Positions 1 through 12,649 of a stretch of 64,000 bases of DNA are shown here, piece after piece (the stretch's first letter is position 1; the number at the start of each line of letters is the position of its first letter). A model generated the notes under the pieces. The model was not told where the DNA came from and searched no databases. It saw only the letters and a program-made list of their open reading frames with translations. This stretch comes from Clitopilus passeckerianus (lineage: Eukaryota; Basidiomycota; Agaricomycetes; Agaricales; Entolomataceae): contig CALYLX010000127.1 of assembly GCA_944990035.1 (NCBI GenBank), positions 496,001 through 560,000 on the forward strand, in the 5' to 3' direction. Made by a program: the position numbers and the translations under genes.

Positions 1-3000
1 AATGAACAATGATTCATGGAAACATAAAAGAGGCATACCTGGTCCATCTCCCAAAGGTGCTGTTATGGGCGCACTAACGATGGGCCCCTTTCCTAAGATC
101 GTGGGCTGTGGGAACGGGATTGTATTGGTATCCTGGGATGATGTTCGTTGATGTATGTTAGACGGAGGTCCTGGAAGTTGTTCTTGAGAATGACGTGCTA
201 TTGCCACTGCCGGATCTTCGTCGAAGCTTGGTTCATGAGCCACCATGATGGAATGATTTGACGACTTGCGCTGTACAAATACATTAGGCATGTGAGGAAC
301 CTGAAGGAGGTAAAATTAACTTACTGAACGGTCTCCTCTTCCGGGAACCAGGAGTGAAGCCAGTTTAGCACTAGCCTCAACTGCCGCCGAGAAGCCTTCC
401 TGGAGCCTACTGCTGGTTCGACGCTTTGGAAACCAATTCATTAAGTTGTGTTCAGTGATGCTTCATAGGCGACTAAATACCTTGTGACGTTTAGCAGTTT
501 CTGGATCTTGATCGGTGTCAGTGGACGACACCTGGGCCTCTTCCGTTGTATTGCGCGGATTCCGGAAGAGACCACGAAGAGGACCCTAAAACCAATCAGC
601 GAGGGCTCTGATGATCCATTTGCGATACGCACCTTGCCCCATGTCCCAGATGGCGGTTCCTGCTCGCTGCCCGACTCCTGCCCTGCTTTGTCTTGTCCAA
701 AACTGACTTTGCGACGATGGTGACGGTCCTTCTTGGCTTTAGCGGTAGAGGTAGCTGATACCGGTTCCACAGCAGATTGTGGAGGATCTGGCAGCGGAAC
801 CTTAGGTTCATGGGTGTCCTGTTGCTGAGGTCCAGGTCGTCCATCATGGCTTGATCTACCGGGCATCCAAATGTCTGGAAGAGCCTTGTGCTTTGATGCT
901 GTCCGGGCTTTGATGGTCGAATTGGCCACGGTATCTTCATCATTAGCAGAGCCGGAGAACTCTGCTTGTCCTGTTGCTGAAGGAGGCCGGAGAGCAGAAT
1001 CCTCCTTCTCCCGCTCCTTCTCCCGTTGCTTCGCTTGAGCCTTTTCTTTCTTCGTCTCCTTCTTTCCCTTCTTCCCCTTTACTTGCTTCTGCTCCTCCAT
1101 GGCACGTTGAACCTCTCGCTCACGTTCTTCGCGCTCTTGATTTAATTGCAATTGACGCTCCTTCTCCAATTCTCTCTCCCTTTCGAACTTCTGCTTCTCC
1201 CTTTCTTGATGCATTAACCTCTCCCTGTCCGATTCCCTCTCCCTCTCCCAATTACCGCCTTGCTCACCTTGCGACTCTGACACAAAATTTCGTGCTGATG
1301 AATGAGGAGGATCGCCATGTGAGAGCATGTTGGTCTGTGGTTCGACAGCTTGTGTCACGTCCTGAGAAAGTATTGAAGGGGGATGAAGGGGTAGCACTGG
1401 CACAGCTGCAGTGCTGGCGTGAGGCTCATGTGGGGGATGCCGGTGTAGGTTATACTCATGTTGCTGGGTGAAGTGCTGTGGGCGAGAGGGGGAGTTTCGG
1501 ACGGGTCCAGGTGTTGCAAGACCAGACGATGGCTGTTGCCTCAAGTGATCCAACGGGTTTGACACATCGCGTACGGATTCTTTGGAGGGTTGACGCTGAA
1601 AGGAAAGCAGGTCACGAACTTGAAATCAAGGATAGGATTCATGAAGCCTTACATGCTGCGAGAATTCAACTGGGGGAACCAAAAACCCTGAGGTGTCGGG
1701 GTTGACCACAAGAGAGTCTTTTGAAAGTTTCCGTTGCTGTGAAAGAATATCAGAAACACCAAAAAATAGATAGCGAAACCAATGACTTACGAAATGAGGC
1801 AAATTCGAGTCCGTATGTGTCATCAGTGCTGCAAGCCTAGCAGCTGCACTTGGTATTGCTGCAGTTTCATGATCGGGCGACAAGAAAGGTTGGTAGGAAG
1901 CTTGGGGCGCGTTCGGATTTTCAGGCAACTTGCTGGCCCTTCGCTGAGAGCAGAACGCTCGGTAAATGTGTTATCAAGATGAGACGATTGACTAACCTTG
2001 TCTTTTTCTCCATTACGTTCTCTTTCAGAATCAACGAAAGTGATATCTTGTTCCGAAGGATGAATTTGTGCAATGGATTCCTGCGTCCTAGCATGTGCTA
2101 ATGTCGGAGGGCCATGAGATTGAGTAAGATTGTTGCTTGTGGCAGAGGTGCCCTGAAGCTGAGTGCTGGGAGTAGGAACAACCGATTGTCGAGAAGTTTT
2201 GTCCTTGTAACGCCCTGATCCTGTTTTCTCGACAACGGGAAAACCCAAATTCAGGTGCTGACTATCTCGTTTTCTACTCTTCGGCGAATTGTCAGAGAGC
2301 CCTCGGTCACGATTAGAATCGCCGAGTACACGAAGAGGGGGAGAATCTTGAGGGACATGAGATGCTAGATGTTGAGAGTGGGATTGGTGAAGAGGTGCTA
2401 TGGATGGGACGGCGGTGGAAGAGGCCTGTCGCTGACTTGTATGGGTCTCGGCCGTAAGAGATGCCATAGCACTGGCGGACGTAGAGTTCGATTGAAGGTG
2501 AGGGTGCCCGTTCTTGACCGGGACGGGAGGACCCCAGAGCATATCGTTAGAGCCCTAGAAACGACATTCATTATACGATCCATAAGGTGCGAATGAACAA
2601 GCGAACCTTCATATTAGCGGTCAACCTCTCCTTCTCTTTTCTGGTCCATTCTTCTGCCAGTATACGCTGCCTTTCACTTTCGTCCGCCTCAGCTTGGAGA
2701 CGCCGTTGACGTTCTCTATCTTCGGCTTCAGCTCGAGCCTGCGCCCCAGCTCGCAATCGCTGTTGCTCCCTTTCTTCTGATTCTGCTTGGAGCCTTCGTT
2801 GACGTTCTTCAGCGGCTTGTCGCACTCTCTCCCTTTCCCTGACTTCAGCCTCTTCCTGGAGGCGTCGCTGTCGACCTTCGGCTTCTGCTTTGGCGATAGC
2901 TGCTTGTCGCTGTTGCTCGAGGAAGATCAGCCGATGGCGTTCCTTTTCTTCAGCCTCAGCTTGGATACGACGTTGGCAGTCCCTCTCCTCGGCTTCAGCC

Positions 3001-5975
3001 TGATGACGGCGTTGGCGTTCTCTTTCCTCAGCTTCAGCCTGATAACGGCGTTGGCGTTCCCTCTCTTCGAGGTCGGCTTGATGACGGCGCTGGCGTTCTC
3101 GTTCTTCAGCTTCAGCCTGACGTCGGCGTTGTCTTTCCTTCTCCTCAGCTTCGGCTTGTAGACGGCGGTGGTGTTCCCTTTCCTGCGCTTCAGCAACGGC
3201 TTTCATCTGATATTGGCGTTGACGCTCCTGTTCCTCAGCTTCGGCCTGAAGACGACGTTGATGTTCTTCAGCAACCTTCCTCTCGTGCTCTAGAACAGCC
3301 AGCCGATGACGTTCACGTTCCTCTGCCTCCGCACGAGCCTGAGCTTGACGGTGCCGTTCTTTTTCTTCAGCTTCATTTTTGGCTTGAGCCTCGGCTTGCA
3401 AACGTCTCTGCCTCTCCTCTGTTTCAGCTCTAGCCTGAGCTTCCGCCTGTATGCGCCTTTGCCTCTCCCTTTCCTCGGCTTCCTCCTGTCGTCGCTTCTG
3501 CCGTGCCTCCGCTTCAGTTTTAGCAAGAGCAGCAGCTTGGCGTTCACGTTCCTTTTCTTCAGCCTCCGCCTGAGCTTGTAGACGACGCTGCCTCTCCCTT
3601 TCTTGCTTCTCCCTCTCTTGTGCCTCCGCATGCGCCCTCGCAGCAGCCTCCACTTGGAATCTTCTCTGCTTTTCCTCAGCAGAGGCTTTTGCGGCTGCTG
3701 CTTGGCGCTGCTGCTCGAGGAACGCTTGTCGGTGTCGTTCCTTCTCATCAGCTTCAAGCTGAAGCAGACGTTGTCGTTCTTGCTCTCTGGCATGTGCTGC
3801 CTGCGCTTCAGCTTCCGCTCGTGCTCGAGCCTCAGCTTCCGCCTGCCCTCGGGCTTGAGCTTCCAGTTGTAAACGACGATCTTCCTCGGCCTCTCTAGCC
3901 TGTGTAGCAGCTTCAGCTTGCATCCTCCTATGTCTTTCTTCTGCTTCCGCCTGCAACCTCCGCTGCCTCTCCTCTGCCTCCGCCCTGGCTGCCCGCCGTT
4001 CCTGATCGACGAGGGCCAGCCTCTGACGTTCGCGTTCCTCGGCCTCAGCCTGTTCAAGTCTTCGCTGCCGTTCCCGTTCTTCAGCTTCTGCACGTGCCCG
4101 GGCTTCTGTCTGAGCACGCCTCTGCTTCTCCCTCTCCTCCGCCTCAGCTTGTGCTCTCGAAGCCGCATGTGCTTCCAACTGAGCTCGATAGTCAGCTTCG
4201 GCCTGAATACGTCTCCTTCTCTCCCTCTCTTCAGTCTCGATCCTAATCCTCTCCTGCTTGATCCTCTCCCTTTCTTCCCTCCTCCTTTCATCCTCTCTCT
4301 CCCTCTCCTGCCTCTCACGTTCGCGTTCCCTCTTCTTCTCCTCATCCCGCCGTTTCTCCTCTTCCCTCTCCCTACGACGCTCTTCACGACGACGAACAGC
4401 AGCAGCCTCGTCCTCTGCGTCCGTATGTGCGCCTCGTTCCCGGTCTTTGTCTCCCCTCTCCCTTTCTCGTCTCCTTTCTTCTCTCTCCCTCTCCTTTCTC
4501 CGCCTATATGCGTCCTCAGTATCGGTCTCCCTTTCCCTCTCCCGATCCCTTGTTGACCTTTCCCTATCCCTCCTCCGCTCCTCCCGTCGTTTGTCATCCT
4601 CAGCATCAGTCTTGTCTTCCCTTTCCCTATCCCGCCGCCGCTCCTCTCGTCTCCGTTCATCTTCAACATCAATCTTATAACCACCTCGATCTCTATCCCT
4701 TCGCCGTCTATCGTCCTCAGCATCAGTCTTCTCCCCTCTATCCCTCTCTCGGTCACGATTCCTCCTCCTCTCCTCCCTCCGCTCATCCTCAGCGTCCGTG
4801 CGATCACCTCTATCCCTCTCTCGCTCCCTTTCCTTATCCCTGCGTCGAGTACTGGACGCAGCAACGGCAGCACCAGCAGGTACGGCATCCCTCTCCCTGA
4901 CACTCCGCGTGCTCCTAGCAACAGCAATCCCTTGGGGTGGGATAACATACGACGGCGAAGGTGCGTATGCCTGGGGATCATATGATCCTTGTTGTTGCTG
5001 TTTATACGAAGTAGAAGGTTGATCACGCTCCCGTTCGCGATGTCGTGTTGACCTAGCAGTACCAGCAACACCAGGAATGGGAATTGGCGCAGATGGAGGA
5101 GGACCAGAACGACCGTCCCTCTGATCATCGACAGCCGTAGCAGCGTGCTGCGGCCAAACCACACGCTCGTTGGAGGATTGAGGACTGGGGTCGTACTCCT
5201 TCTCCAAGCCACGATGGCGACTGGATCGAGCCTTTCCAGGGATAGTCATATTCTGGTATGGATGACCGTAGGATGAAGAGGCAGGGTTTTGAGAGGATGC
5301 AGCGTAGCCATCGATACCATTTGCGTAGCCTTCAAATAAGCTTGGGTAGGTGTTGGCGCTAGTGGGAGGTGCTCGTGAGCTACTGGCAACTGGCGGAGCT
5401 TGTGCAACACCAGCAGCTGAATTACTAGGAGTACCATACGATGTAGAAGGGGCGGTTCCGCCAGCAGCATAATATGCTGCCCAAGCCTGAGATTGAGACT
5501 GGTTCTGGCTCACAGACGGCGCCACACCATGTGCAGCTCGAGAGGGCGGTCTTGCGATCTGCTGTGGTTGGGTAGAAGGTGGCCTTGCAGGGGGTAGCTG
5601 TGCATGGCTGGAGTAGTGGTGAAGGGATGGCTGAACCGAGGGGGCTCTTGCAGGCGGTACTGTTGGATAATCTCGATGAGATGATATTGACGGCGCTACC
5701 GACTGAGCCCTCGCGATTCCTGCAGCAGCTGTCGTTGGCTGCTCATAACTTGAGTAATAGCCATTCTTGCTATAATAATAAGAACTAGCTGCGGGCGGCG
5801 GATGATGGTCGCGGGATTTGGTCGTTCTTGCCGTCTTCCTGGATGATGATGGTGGGTGGTGTTGAGAGTCGGTATAATAAGCCGAATGAGGGTCGTATAT
5901 TCGTGATTCTCTTCTCGCAGAAGCTGTAGCCGTAGACGTCGTCGTTGTTGGTGGCCTTTGAGTACGGCTACTCAT
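1..5975 (-). CDS. Large charged coiled-coil / single-alpha-helix protein, 3' end outside window
   Basis: I do not recognise a named family. The ATG at 5975 opens a first exon of about 3.4 kb. Its first ~350 residues are Ser/Pro/Gln/Tyr-rich and look disordered. Next comes an Arg/Glu/Asp-rich block with recurring TDAED motifs (about residues 380-540), then some 580 residues of almost uninterrupted E/R/K/Q/A repeats that should form a coiled coil or stable single alpha helix. A GT-AG intron near 2585-2535 leads to further exons (about 2542-2000, 1928-1626, 1565-590, then 440-300 and 255 to the edge) that are low-complexity, with a second short ERERE helix near 1100-1250. The reading frame is still open at position 1, so the C-terminus is missing. 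A scaffolding or cytoskeletal role is only a guess from composition. Most long open frames on the opposite strand here are composition shadows. Confidence 0.75.
2940..3180 (-). repeat. 39-bp (13-residue) in-frame tandem repeat
   Basis: Within the coiled-coil exon the protein repeats with a period of 13 residues for about six units, each of the form ERQRRxQAEAEER. The DNA repeats with a 39-bp period. Copies differ mainly by synonymous and conservative changes such as H, Y, I, R or L at the variable position, which suggests expansion by slippage or unequal crossing-over followed by selection for the charge pattern. Confidence 0.8.
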
Positions 5976-6918
5976 AGCCAATCGGGAAGTTTATGCGTCC
6001 GTAGCTTCTGTCCTCGTTCTGCCCAAACCCTATGCCTTCCTTCGGCGTCTTTAGATGTGCTTGCTGTTCTTGGAATGGTACGGTCCCGTGTCGACGGTAT
6101 AAAGGCAGTTAAAGCGAAAGGAAGTGGGGAGGATGGCCTCAAACAAGGCGTTGTGGACATGAGGCTCCTCCCTTCACCTTACCAAGTTGTGTTAATTGGG
6201 GTTGGGCCTGGGACTATCACAACGTTCAAACAAAACGCGGCAGCACTGCCACTATATGGGCGGCAATCTCAAGGGAATTGGCGTCGAATAAGGGCTGTAA
6301 AACGACGTTGACGATCCGTATGTATTGAGAATAAAGCATTCAGACAAGACTACAATGTACATAGGGAATAAAACGAAATGTAAGTCGACCAGCGAGCACG
6401 ACAACACCCCCAACATGCTTGAAGCCAAGCGCCAGTTTCGCCTAGAAACCTATCCGAAGACAAGCCTCGTTCCTCGCCAGCCAACTTTTTTTCCACCGAG
6501 AGCGCCCAAGAAAACCCTGACCACCCTGGTGAGCTGCGCTTCAAAAAACTTGAAGCGGGAGCGAATTGGGTTCGTTCTGACACGGTTATGACTCATTACT
6601 TCGATAGTAAACAGCTTTGAAAGGCTGCATTGTAGAGAACCGCCAATAATGGGTCGTCTCTGCCATCGAGTGATCTAAGGATCGTGTCGTGAAGAAAGAA
6701 AAAACGAGGACACGCGTAGCAAGCATGCTACCCAGCGTGTGGGAATATCTTGCGTAATTTTGAGCTTCGCGTTTGGCACAAACGACGATCACAGCAGCTG
6801 GTAGCCGGCGGCCGCGACATTCTTTTCTTCCTTTCAAGCAACGAGTTCATGATCGAATTCATTCTAGCATCGTGTACAGCAAATAATCTATCTATACCCT
6901 AAAACCTGCAACCCAAAT
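5976..6918. other. Intergenic stretch, no supported gene
   Basis: This is the upstream region of the coiled-coil gene and the downstream region of the MFS gene, both on the minus strand. Open frames here are short and lack recognisable domains or consistent splice sites. I see no RNA gene or repeat. Confidence 0.5.
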
Positions 6919-8787
6919 TCATGAGGATTCCTTGGGCAGCTTGAAAGCTAAAACCAAACCACAGAGGGACATGGTTGATATCACGTAGTACACCAAGTTC
7001 CCTCCAGCTGCCTCATGCTCAATCGAGTAGGCAAACAACGACGACGCAACTGAAGGTGCTATCGACCGGGTGACATTGCTAACAGCTTGAGCGAGGCCAT
7101 TCGTAGTTCCCAGTGCAGAACGCCGAGGTGCGCTGTTCACAATGAGGACGTTGATGGATCCTAAGAGAGCCTTGTCAACACTAAGTTTCTCATTATAGAG
7201 CAAATAGGCCTCACCATAGGCCATGCCATTCGTGAGCCTAGACGTTAACTGCAAGACAATCACACCCCAAACCCACCCATCCACCCTCCCCGCCCTTTTC
7301 GCAAACACATTCAAGAACGGATACAGAGCAATCGTCACAAAATAACACGCATGCCCAATAATCTGCATCTTTCTCGGTCCAAACCTCCTGACCAAGCTCC
7401 CCAGTAGCGTTACCTGCAGCACGAAATTCACAGCACCCCACACGGCCAATATAGTTCCAATCTGGTACGCTTCCATCCCGAGGCCGCCGTTGGCGATGGA
7501 AGTGGAATAGACGAGGGGCAGAAGGACTTGTTGTGAGAGGTCGCTGAAGGCTTGGAATACGTAGACAGTGAGAGGGATGAGGACTTGGGGAATCATGAGC
7601 TCCCTGATTGTAGCAGGCCTGTCGTCCTCGTCGGCTTTTGTGGTTTCACCATTGACTGAAGGCGAGGCATCCGTGGACCCATAAGCTGGAGCGACGGATT
7701 CGTCAAGGAGGGCAGTCTCAGAATCTGCGTTGTCTCCGGAAATTACCCGTTTCTTCGCTTTTGCTCGTAAATCGAGAGATGGAAGAGTCTAAGGAACAGA
7801 GTTCAACCTTTGTGGAATGGACAATATATGGTTATATTTCTCACCTCTCGTAAGCCAACGAACGCCAAAATCACAGAAAAAAGTGGTAAGGCACCAGCTG
7901 CAGCACAAGGGAGGAAGTAGGGGTATTCGTGGAAGAACGCAAGCCGTCCGAATGAACCTGGCCATCGCTTCGCTGGTTCAGCGAGCAATCCTCCAATTGA
8001 AGGCCTGAAAAGGTTTGTTAGAAAAGGTTTGTTGGTATGGGAGGACGTGAACATGAAGGGCTGGGCTCACCCAACACTGCTTCCTAACATCCACATGAGC
8101 GGCATGATGGCAAATGCGTCTGCGATATTTGTTTCGTCGGTTAGCTATAGACGGTGTTTAGCACGGAGACGTATGTATGTTCGAAACCCAAGTACCTCTG
8201 CCAGCACGGTTTTGGAAACGCCTATGTTGCCATTGAAGACACCCTGGAATGCTCGGAGCACTATGAGAAGCGGGAACAATTTGGAGAGACCGAAGCCAAA
8301 CATGGCGATCGTCAACCCAATGGGTCCAAGCAGCAGAATCGGCCGTCGACCATATCTATCTGATGCCCAGCCCCAGTGAAAAACAGTTGCAGCTTCGGAG
8401 AAATAGAAAACAGAGCCCTACAAATTTGAAAAAGCCCAGAATAAGTCATTCTGCTAAATGTTGACTCCAAGTTGCACTACTCACAATCAGGCCAGCATAA
8501 TAGCCAGTTTTTCGTTCGTTGCCCTTCGTAATCCCTGTGTCCCGTACTAGCTGGTTGATGAAAGGCGTGATAACATGGGCTGTTATCCGTTCAGAGAGTT
8601 GGATGAGGTAGACCAGAAGGAGTTGGAATTTTGGCAGTGGTGTCCTCTTCTTCCTTCCCGCCGTGTCGTTCACCTGAGGCTCTCTCGGTGACTCGTCCAA
8701 GAGACTTGCTGGAGGTTCACTTGCGCTGGAATCGGCGTCTGCGCCTGAGTCAAATGTCTGGACACGATTCTGGTCGTTCACTGACAT
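6919..8787 (-). CDS. MFS transporter, ZIFL/DHA1-like
   Basis: This is a multi-spanning secondary transporter of the plasma or vacuolar membrane. The start at 8787 gives a hydrophilic Ser/Asp/Glu-rich N-terminus of about 60 residues, followed by a helix beginning LPKFQLLLVYLIQ and the segment GYYAGL. The next exon (about 8420-8225) contains the MFS motif A, DRYGRRP, and GLTIAMFGFGL. Later exons carry PSIGGLLAEPAKRWP and a C-terminal half with six helices (about 7596-6919), including RFGPRKMQ, the second-half motif-A equivalent, and a terminal LPKESS. Several short introns separate the exons. The GYYAGL, motif A and GGLL.EP layout is typical of basidiomycete transporters related to zinc-induced facilitator-like proteins. 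The substrate cannot be read from sequence. No truncation is seen. Confidence 0.85.
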
Positions 8788-9061
8788 AAGAGAGAAGATA
8801 TAACCCCTTGTCAAGCCCCATTCTTGCGAGTCATACAGGAGGGAGAAAGTATCTTAAGCGAAGAGTGATGACCAGTGGAATAAATTAATATGACTCAGAC
8901 TCAACAGCGCAAGGTATTTTTAGATGATGGTCACCCAAATTATCCTTTGTGAAGACCACTCGGCGATATTCCTATCAAGAGGATATGATTTGGAGCGTTT
9001 CCTCACTTGGATGTCTCTCGCTATAGCAAAAAAAAGAACTGCATTCCGCGTTCAGAAAAAC

Positions 9062-9132
9062 TCTTCGCCTGGGAGTCGAACCCAGCTTTCGCGCGTGACA
9101 GGCGCGTGTACTAACCGATATACTAGCGAAGA
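9062..9132 (-). tRNA. tRNA-Asp (GTC), copy 1
   Basis: The 71-nt minus-strand sequence folds as a cloverleaf: acceptor TCTTCGC/GCGAAGA, D stem GTAT/GTAC, anticodon stem CGCGC/GCGCG around loop CTGTCAC (anticodon GTC), and T stem CTGGG/CCCAG around TTCGACT. A-box (TAGTATATCGG) and B-box (GGTTCGACTCC) promoters are intact, there is no intron, and a T run follows as Pol III terminator. CCA is not encoded, as expected in eukaryotes. Confidence 0.97.
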
Positions 9133-10126
9133 CACGTTTATTTCGACGAAATGGACAAAATGGACAGCCAGAATTGAAAGGTCCAGATTTCTTTGCAAGA
9201 CCGTGCTAGCATCACCTCTGCCCGTAGGCATGTCTGAATCAATGGCCGCAGTGACGAACCGATACTTAATGGCGTCGGCTATAAATCGCCAGTGAAGCTT
9301 TTCGTCCATCCCAGCCCTCAAGCTTTACATTCTGAGCCGTCGATGATTGAGTATGAAAGAGTCGAGAATAGAATGGGGACTACTCGATGATAGTGGCACG
9401 TTGATGGTCAAAAAGCCTCTCGGCTTTAGCCATCATGCATCAGGCCTTTGCACAAGACCTTTCAAAGCCCCTTGCTCAATACACTCACGGATCCGACCTA
9501 TTTGCATCCAATATAGCCTTAACAACAGGATTGTCCAGAATCACATCACGCTAAAGTTTTACGGCCTTATCAGCACTATCTCAAGTTCCAACCACGTTTT
9601 GATTCCATCGACTATGGAAGTCTGGCTCCACTGCACTGAAGGGCGCCAATCTGTCGAAGGCACTTCTTTTGCCAGTCACTGAATTCATTTCTCTGTCCTC
9701 ATGATCTACATCATGTTTCTCGTCCGCTGAAGTCTAATATCCTACGTAAATCTCTTCGAAGATCACAATCAGTGGCTTGCTCGTGGCTTCTCCCGGTAAT
9801 ACCTCAACAACGGTGGCTTTAGATGAGTTCCGAACACACTCGTCGATAACAGAGTCTACTATGTACCTTGGAGACGAGGTACTTCATCGCTGGCGTGAAC
9901 GTCCGCTCGGGTCTCCTCTTTCCTAAGTAGACGTACTTCGAGGAAATCGGGGACCGCTACACCCTAATACATGCTCAATTGGCCAGGGTCCTCTCCTGAA
10001 TTCGGAAATCTAATATGTTTTGACGAGGTAAATACATTATACAGCACTTCAAATGTTAGGCCTCTCGAATAGGCATTCCTGGACCCAGATTAAATCAAAC
10101 TATGGCCTACAAAGAGCGTTCGTTCC
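9133..10126. other. Intergenic stretch, no supported gene
   Basis: About 1 kb between a tRNA-Asp gene and the multi-pass membrane protein gene. I find only short open frames without domain similarity or coherent splicing. No repeats stand out. Confidence 0.45.
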
Positions 10127-11596
10127 ATGACTACGAGGAACGGAGAGAAAACAACCAGCTTCCTAGTCTTCGTACACCATCGCTCTGCAGTATCTTCTTC
10201 GAGCCCGCCTAGCAAGGTGGACCAAATCCTCCTCGTAAGCCTCGGCCATTCCCTCATCCTGGATGCCACCGCAACTGTAACTTCCGTTCTATTCTATGGT
10301 AAATTTCTTCCTACCACAACCCTATATTTCCTAGATCATCAGTGAACCTACCGCCCAGGCATCTTCATACCGATTTTCATATCCTTGGTTGGATCCTTCA
10401 GGTAAGAAACTTCCATTCCTCGTTGAAACCGACACTGAAAGCTCTAGCAGACGATCTGAGATGTATACCAGGCGAACGATCATTTCTTTCATCATTTCAG
10501 CAGCCGACTTCATTCTCCTCAGTATTCGAATCAGCGCCAAACTAGTCATAATCAGCCTATTCGTCCGATCAGCACTTATCGACCATCCCGAGCTGCCACT
10601 TGCACAGAAGAGAACCTACACGAACGACAATCTACTGAAGCCAAACATCGTCGATATCTGGGCGGCCAACTTGATGGTATGTGTTCATGCCTTTCTGAGG
10701 TGGAAGCCATTTCTGAGCTCGACTAGCCTGTTCTCAGCGACAGCATTGTCCTCTGGAGAGCCTGGGTCGTCTTTGAACGAAAACGTGTTCTTATCATTAT
10801 TCCGACCATCCTCCTACTTCATTCGCCGCGACTCTCAACTACGCCATCCTAGCCAGTATTGGAGGGATACATGCTGTCCCGCAAATTATAGCATTCGACG
10901 TACTTCTCCCTTTATCTCTTCTCACAAACCTGGTTGCAACCGGGAGCATCATCGCTCGGTACTGGTAAGGCTCTTCCCGCCCTCCTGATCGAAAGGATGG
11001 TTTTATGAACTCTTTTATCTCTAGGATGCACCGGAAAGCTCTCCTCCCGGAAATGCGGTCGTCAGCAACAACGTTGAAGGTCATGATTCAGCTGATTGAA
11101 TCTGGTGCTCTTTACTGCGTATTGCAGGTAAAGTTGTTCAGACGCATAATCGAATAGGGCCCGTACTAAAATCGATATCTCCAGTTCGTCTACATGCTCA
11201 TCGGGCTTATCCCTAGTGCCCGTGTGACATTCTCCGCAGGCGATCTCACAGAACAGGTCTTCGTATCTCTTTACTTCTCTCTGTCGGTACGTAAAACATC
11301 AGTTGATCTGGCATAGTATAGATAAAGCTTGCATGCTTCCTCAGGGAATGTATCCCGCGATCGTCACCTTGCTCGTCAAGCAAATCAACAAGGACACCAC
11401 TGCCCCAGCCGTTATCAACGCGTTTGCACCCGATGACGGCGCTGGACCTCTAGGGAGTACTGTGATTTCGCGCCCCATCGCTTTTGCTAGAATTAATCCA
11501 GGTTCCACTAGACACAGCGCAGAAGGGGACTCGCTTCATGGATGTGGCTCCGACGCCATTGGAGAAGAGGAAAAGCAGAACAATTCAATAAACTAA
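10127..11596 (+). CDS. Putative seven-helix-type membrane protein of an uncharacterised basidiomycete family (possibly frameshifted)
   Basis: Fragments joined across short introns give hydrophobic helices: QILLVSLGHSLILDATATV, TIISFIISAADFILLSI, the conserved-looking SDSIVLWRAWVVF, IIIPTILLL, DVLLPLSLLTNLVATGSII and FVYMLIGLIPSARV, followed by a polar C-terminal tail ending EEEKQNNSIN. The intron before SDSIVLWRAWVVF (about 10677-10726) has a GTATGT donor and TAG acceptor and keeps frame. The SDxxxLWRAW pattern recurs in agaricomycete multi-pass proteins of unknown function. Near 10810-10830 the frame appears to shift by one base between IIIPTILLL and the next helix without an obvious intron, so the gene may be decayed, or I have missed a splice. 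The first exon and start are uncertain. Confidence 0.5.
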
Positions 11597-12649
11597 TTAT
11601 AATGCAAATACAAATAGGGCTCAGACGATAAAATTCTTGGTTGGATGGATTTGGTTTGGGATTTGGCCAATGCCCTCTATTGTATAGCGGGCGTGAATTC
11701 AAATGTTGTGGATGAGATGGGAAGACATATCGTGGTGATAAATGACGACTATAGAAGTGATACAGTTCTTTTACGATGGACCGTTCGAGTAGGAGGAAGC
11801 CTGGGGTTGTTCCCATGCTTCTCATCCTCGGTTCGTAAATGACCGGGCATTCGGTGTGACGTCGTCCTGGGAGTACTTAAATGATAAGTGAACGTTTGAA
11901 CATCGAACGTGCGACTCAAGGGCATCAAATCTACTCATGCTACCCTCCATCTGCTCAAACTTAGATCAAAGAAGGCGTATAAAGGAGTGACCTATCCGTA
12001 TTTCACCAGGCCGGTATTTTATAAAGGACAAACGAACGCTACCACTCGTGGGGCATATGGACTTATGAAAAGCTTGAACTCTCGACCAAGCGTGCACGCA
12101 TGCTCAAATGAGCAAAGGGTGTGTAACAAACGTATGGGGAGGGCGTGCCAAGTTGGTGTGAAGGAGTATCGAATGACCATAGTACGATAGTCACCAGATC
12201 TTGGGCCCTTGGACCACTCTGACAATAAATGTGCTTGAGACGCAACGCTATACGGACTCGTTGCTACCGGATGGTAGTTATGCATAGTGTGTTTTAGGAT
12301 AGTTCGCCTCCAGGAGAACACCCTTAGCTTGGCCCTCGGTATTCAACGCGGCTGCTTATTTGCGAGCATGACGCACTCGTCAGAGGTTAGGCACCACCTG
12401 CTCTGCAGGGTCTGCAGTTCGGGATGTCCAACTCCGAGTGGACCCTTGAACCCTCTCTGACGCACATGGAAGGGGGGTTTCAAGTCACTCACGGAGGACA
12501 GCAACAGGGAGATGAGCGAAATCAGATAAATTCAGGGTATTGATTAATACATGACGTTTCGTAACGATGTTCGTGAAGTGAACGGAACTGGTAGAACGTA
12601 TTTTTGCTTCCTTCCTATCCATCCTTCACCAGCCTCAGGGAATGGTCCC
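11597..12649. other. Intergenic stretch, no supported gene
   Basis: Convergent spacer between a plus-strand and a minus-strand membrane protein gene. Open frames on both strands are short and have no recognisable motifs or splice-consistent extension. Confidence 0.45.

Noticed and set aside
3290..5212. A 640-codon open frame on the minus strand and several long plus-strand frames over the coiled-coil gene
   Set aside because: They are alternative-frame translations of the repetitive E/R-coding exon, giving Arg/Gly- or Leu/Ser-rich nonsense. The main frame has a proper ATG and protein-like composition.
9052..9321. Open frames running through the tRNA-Asp genes
   Set aside because: The same translated segment recurs at each tRNA copy because the RNA gene is identical. 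The cloverleaf explains the conservation.
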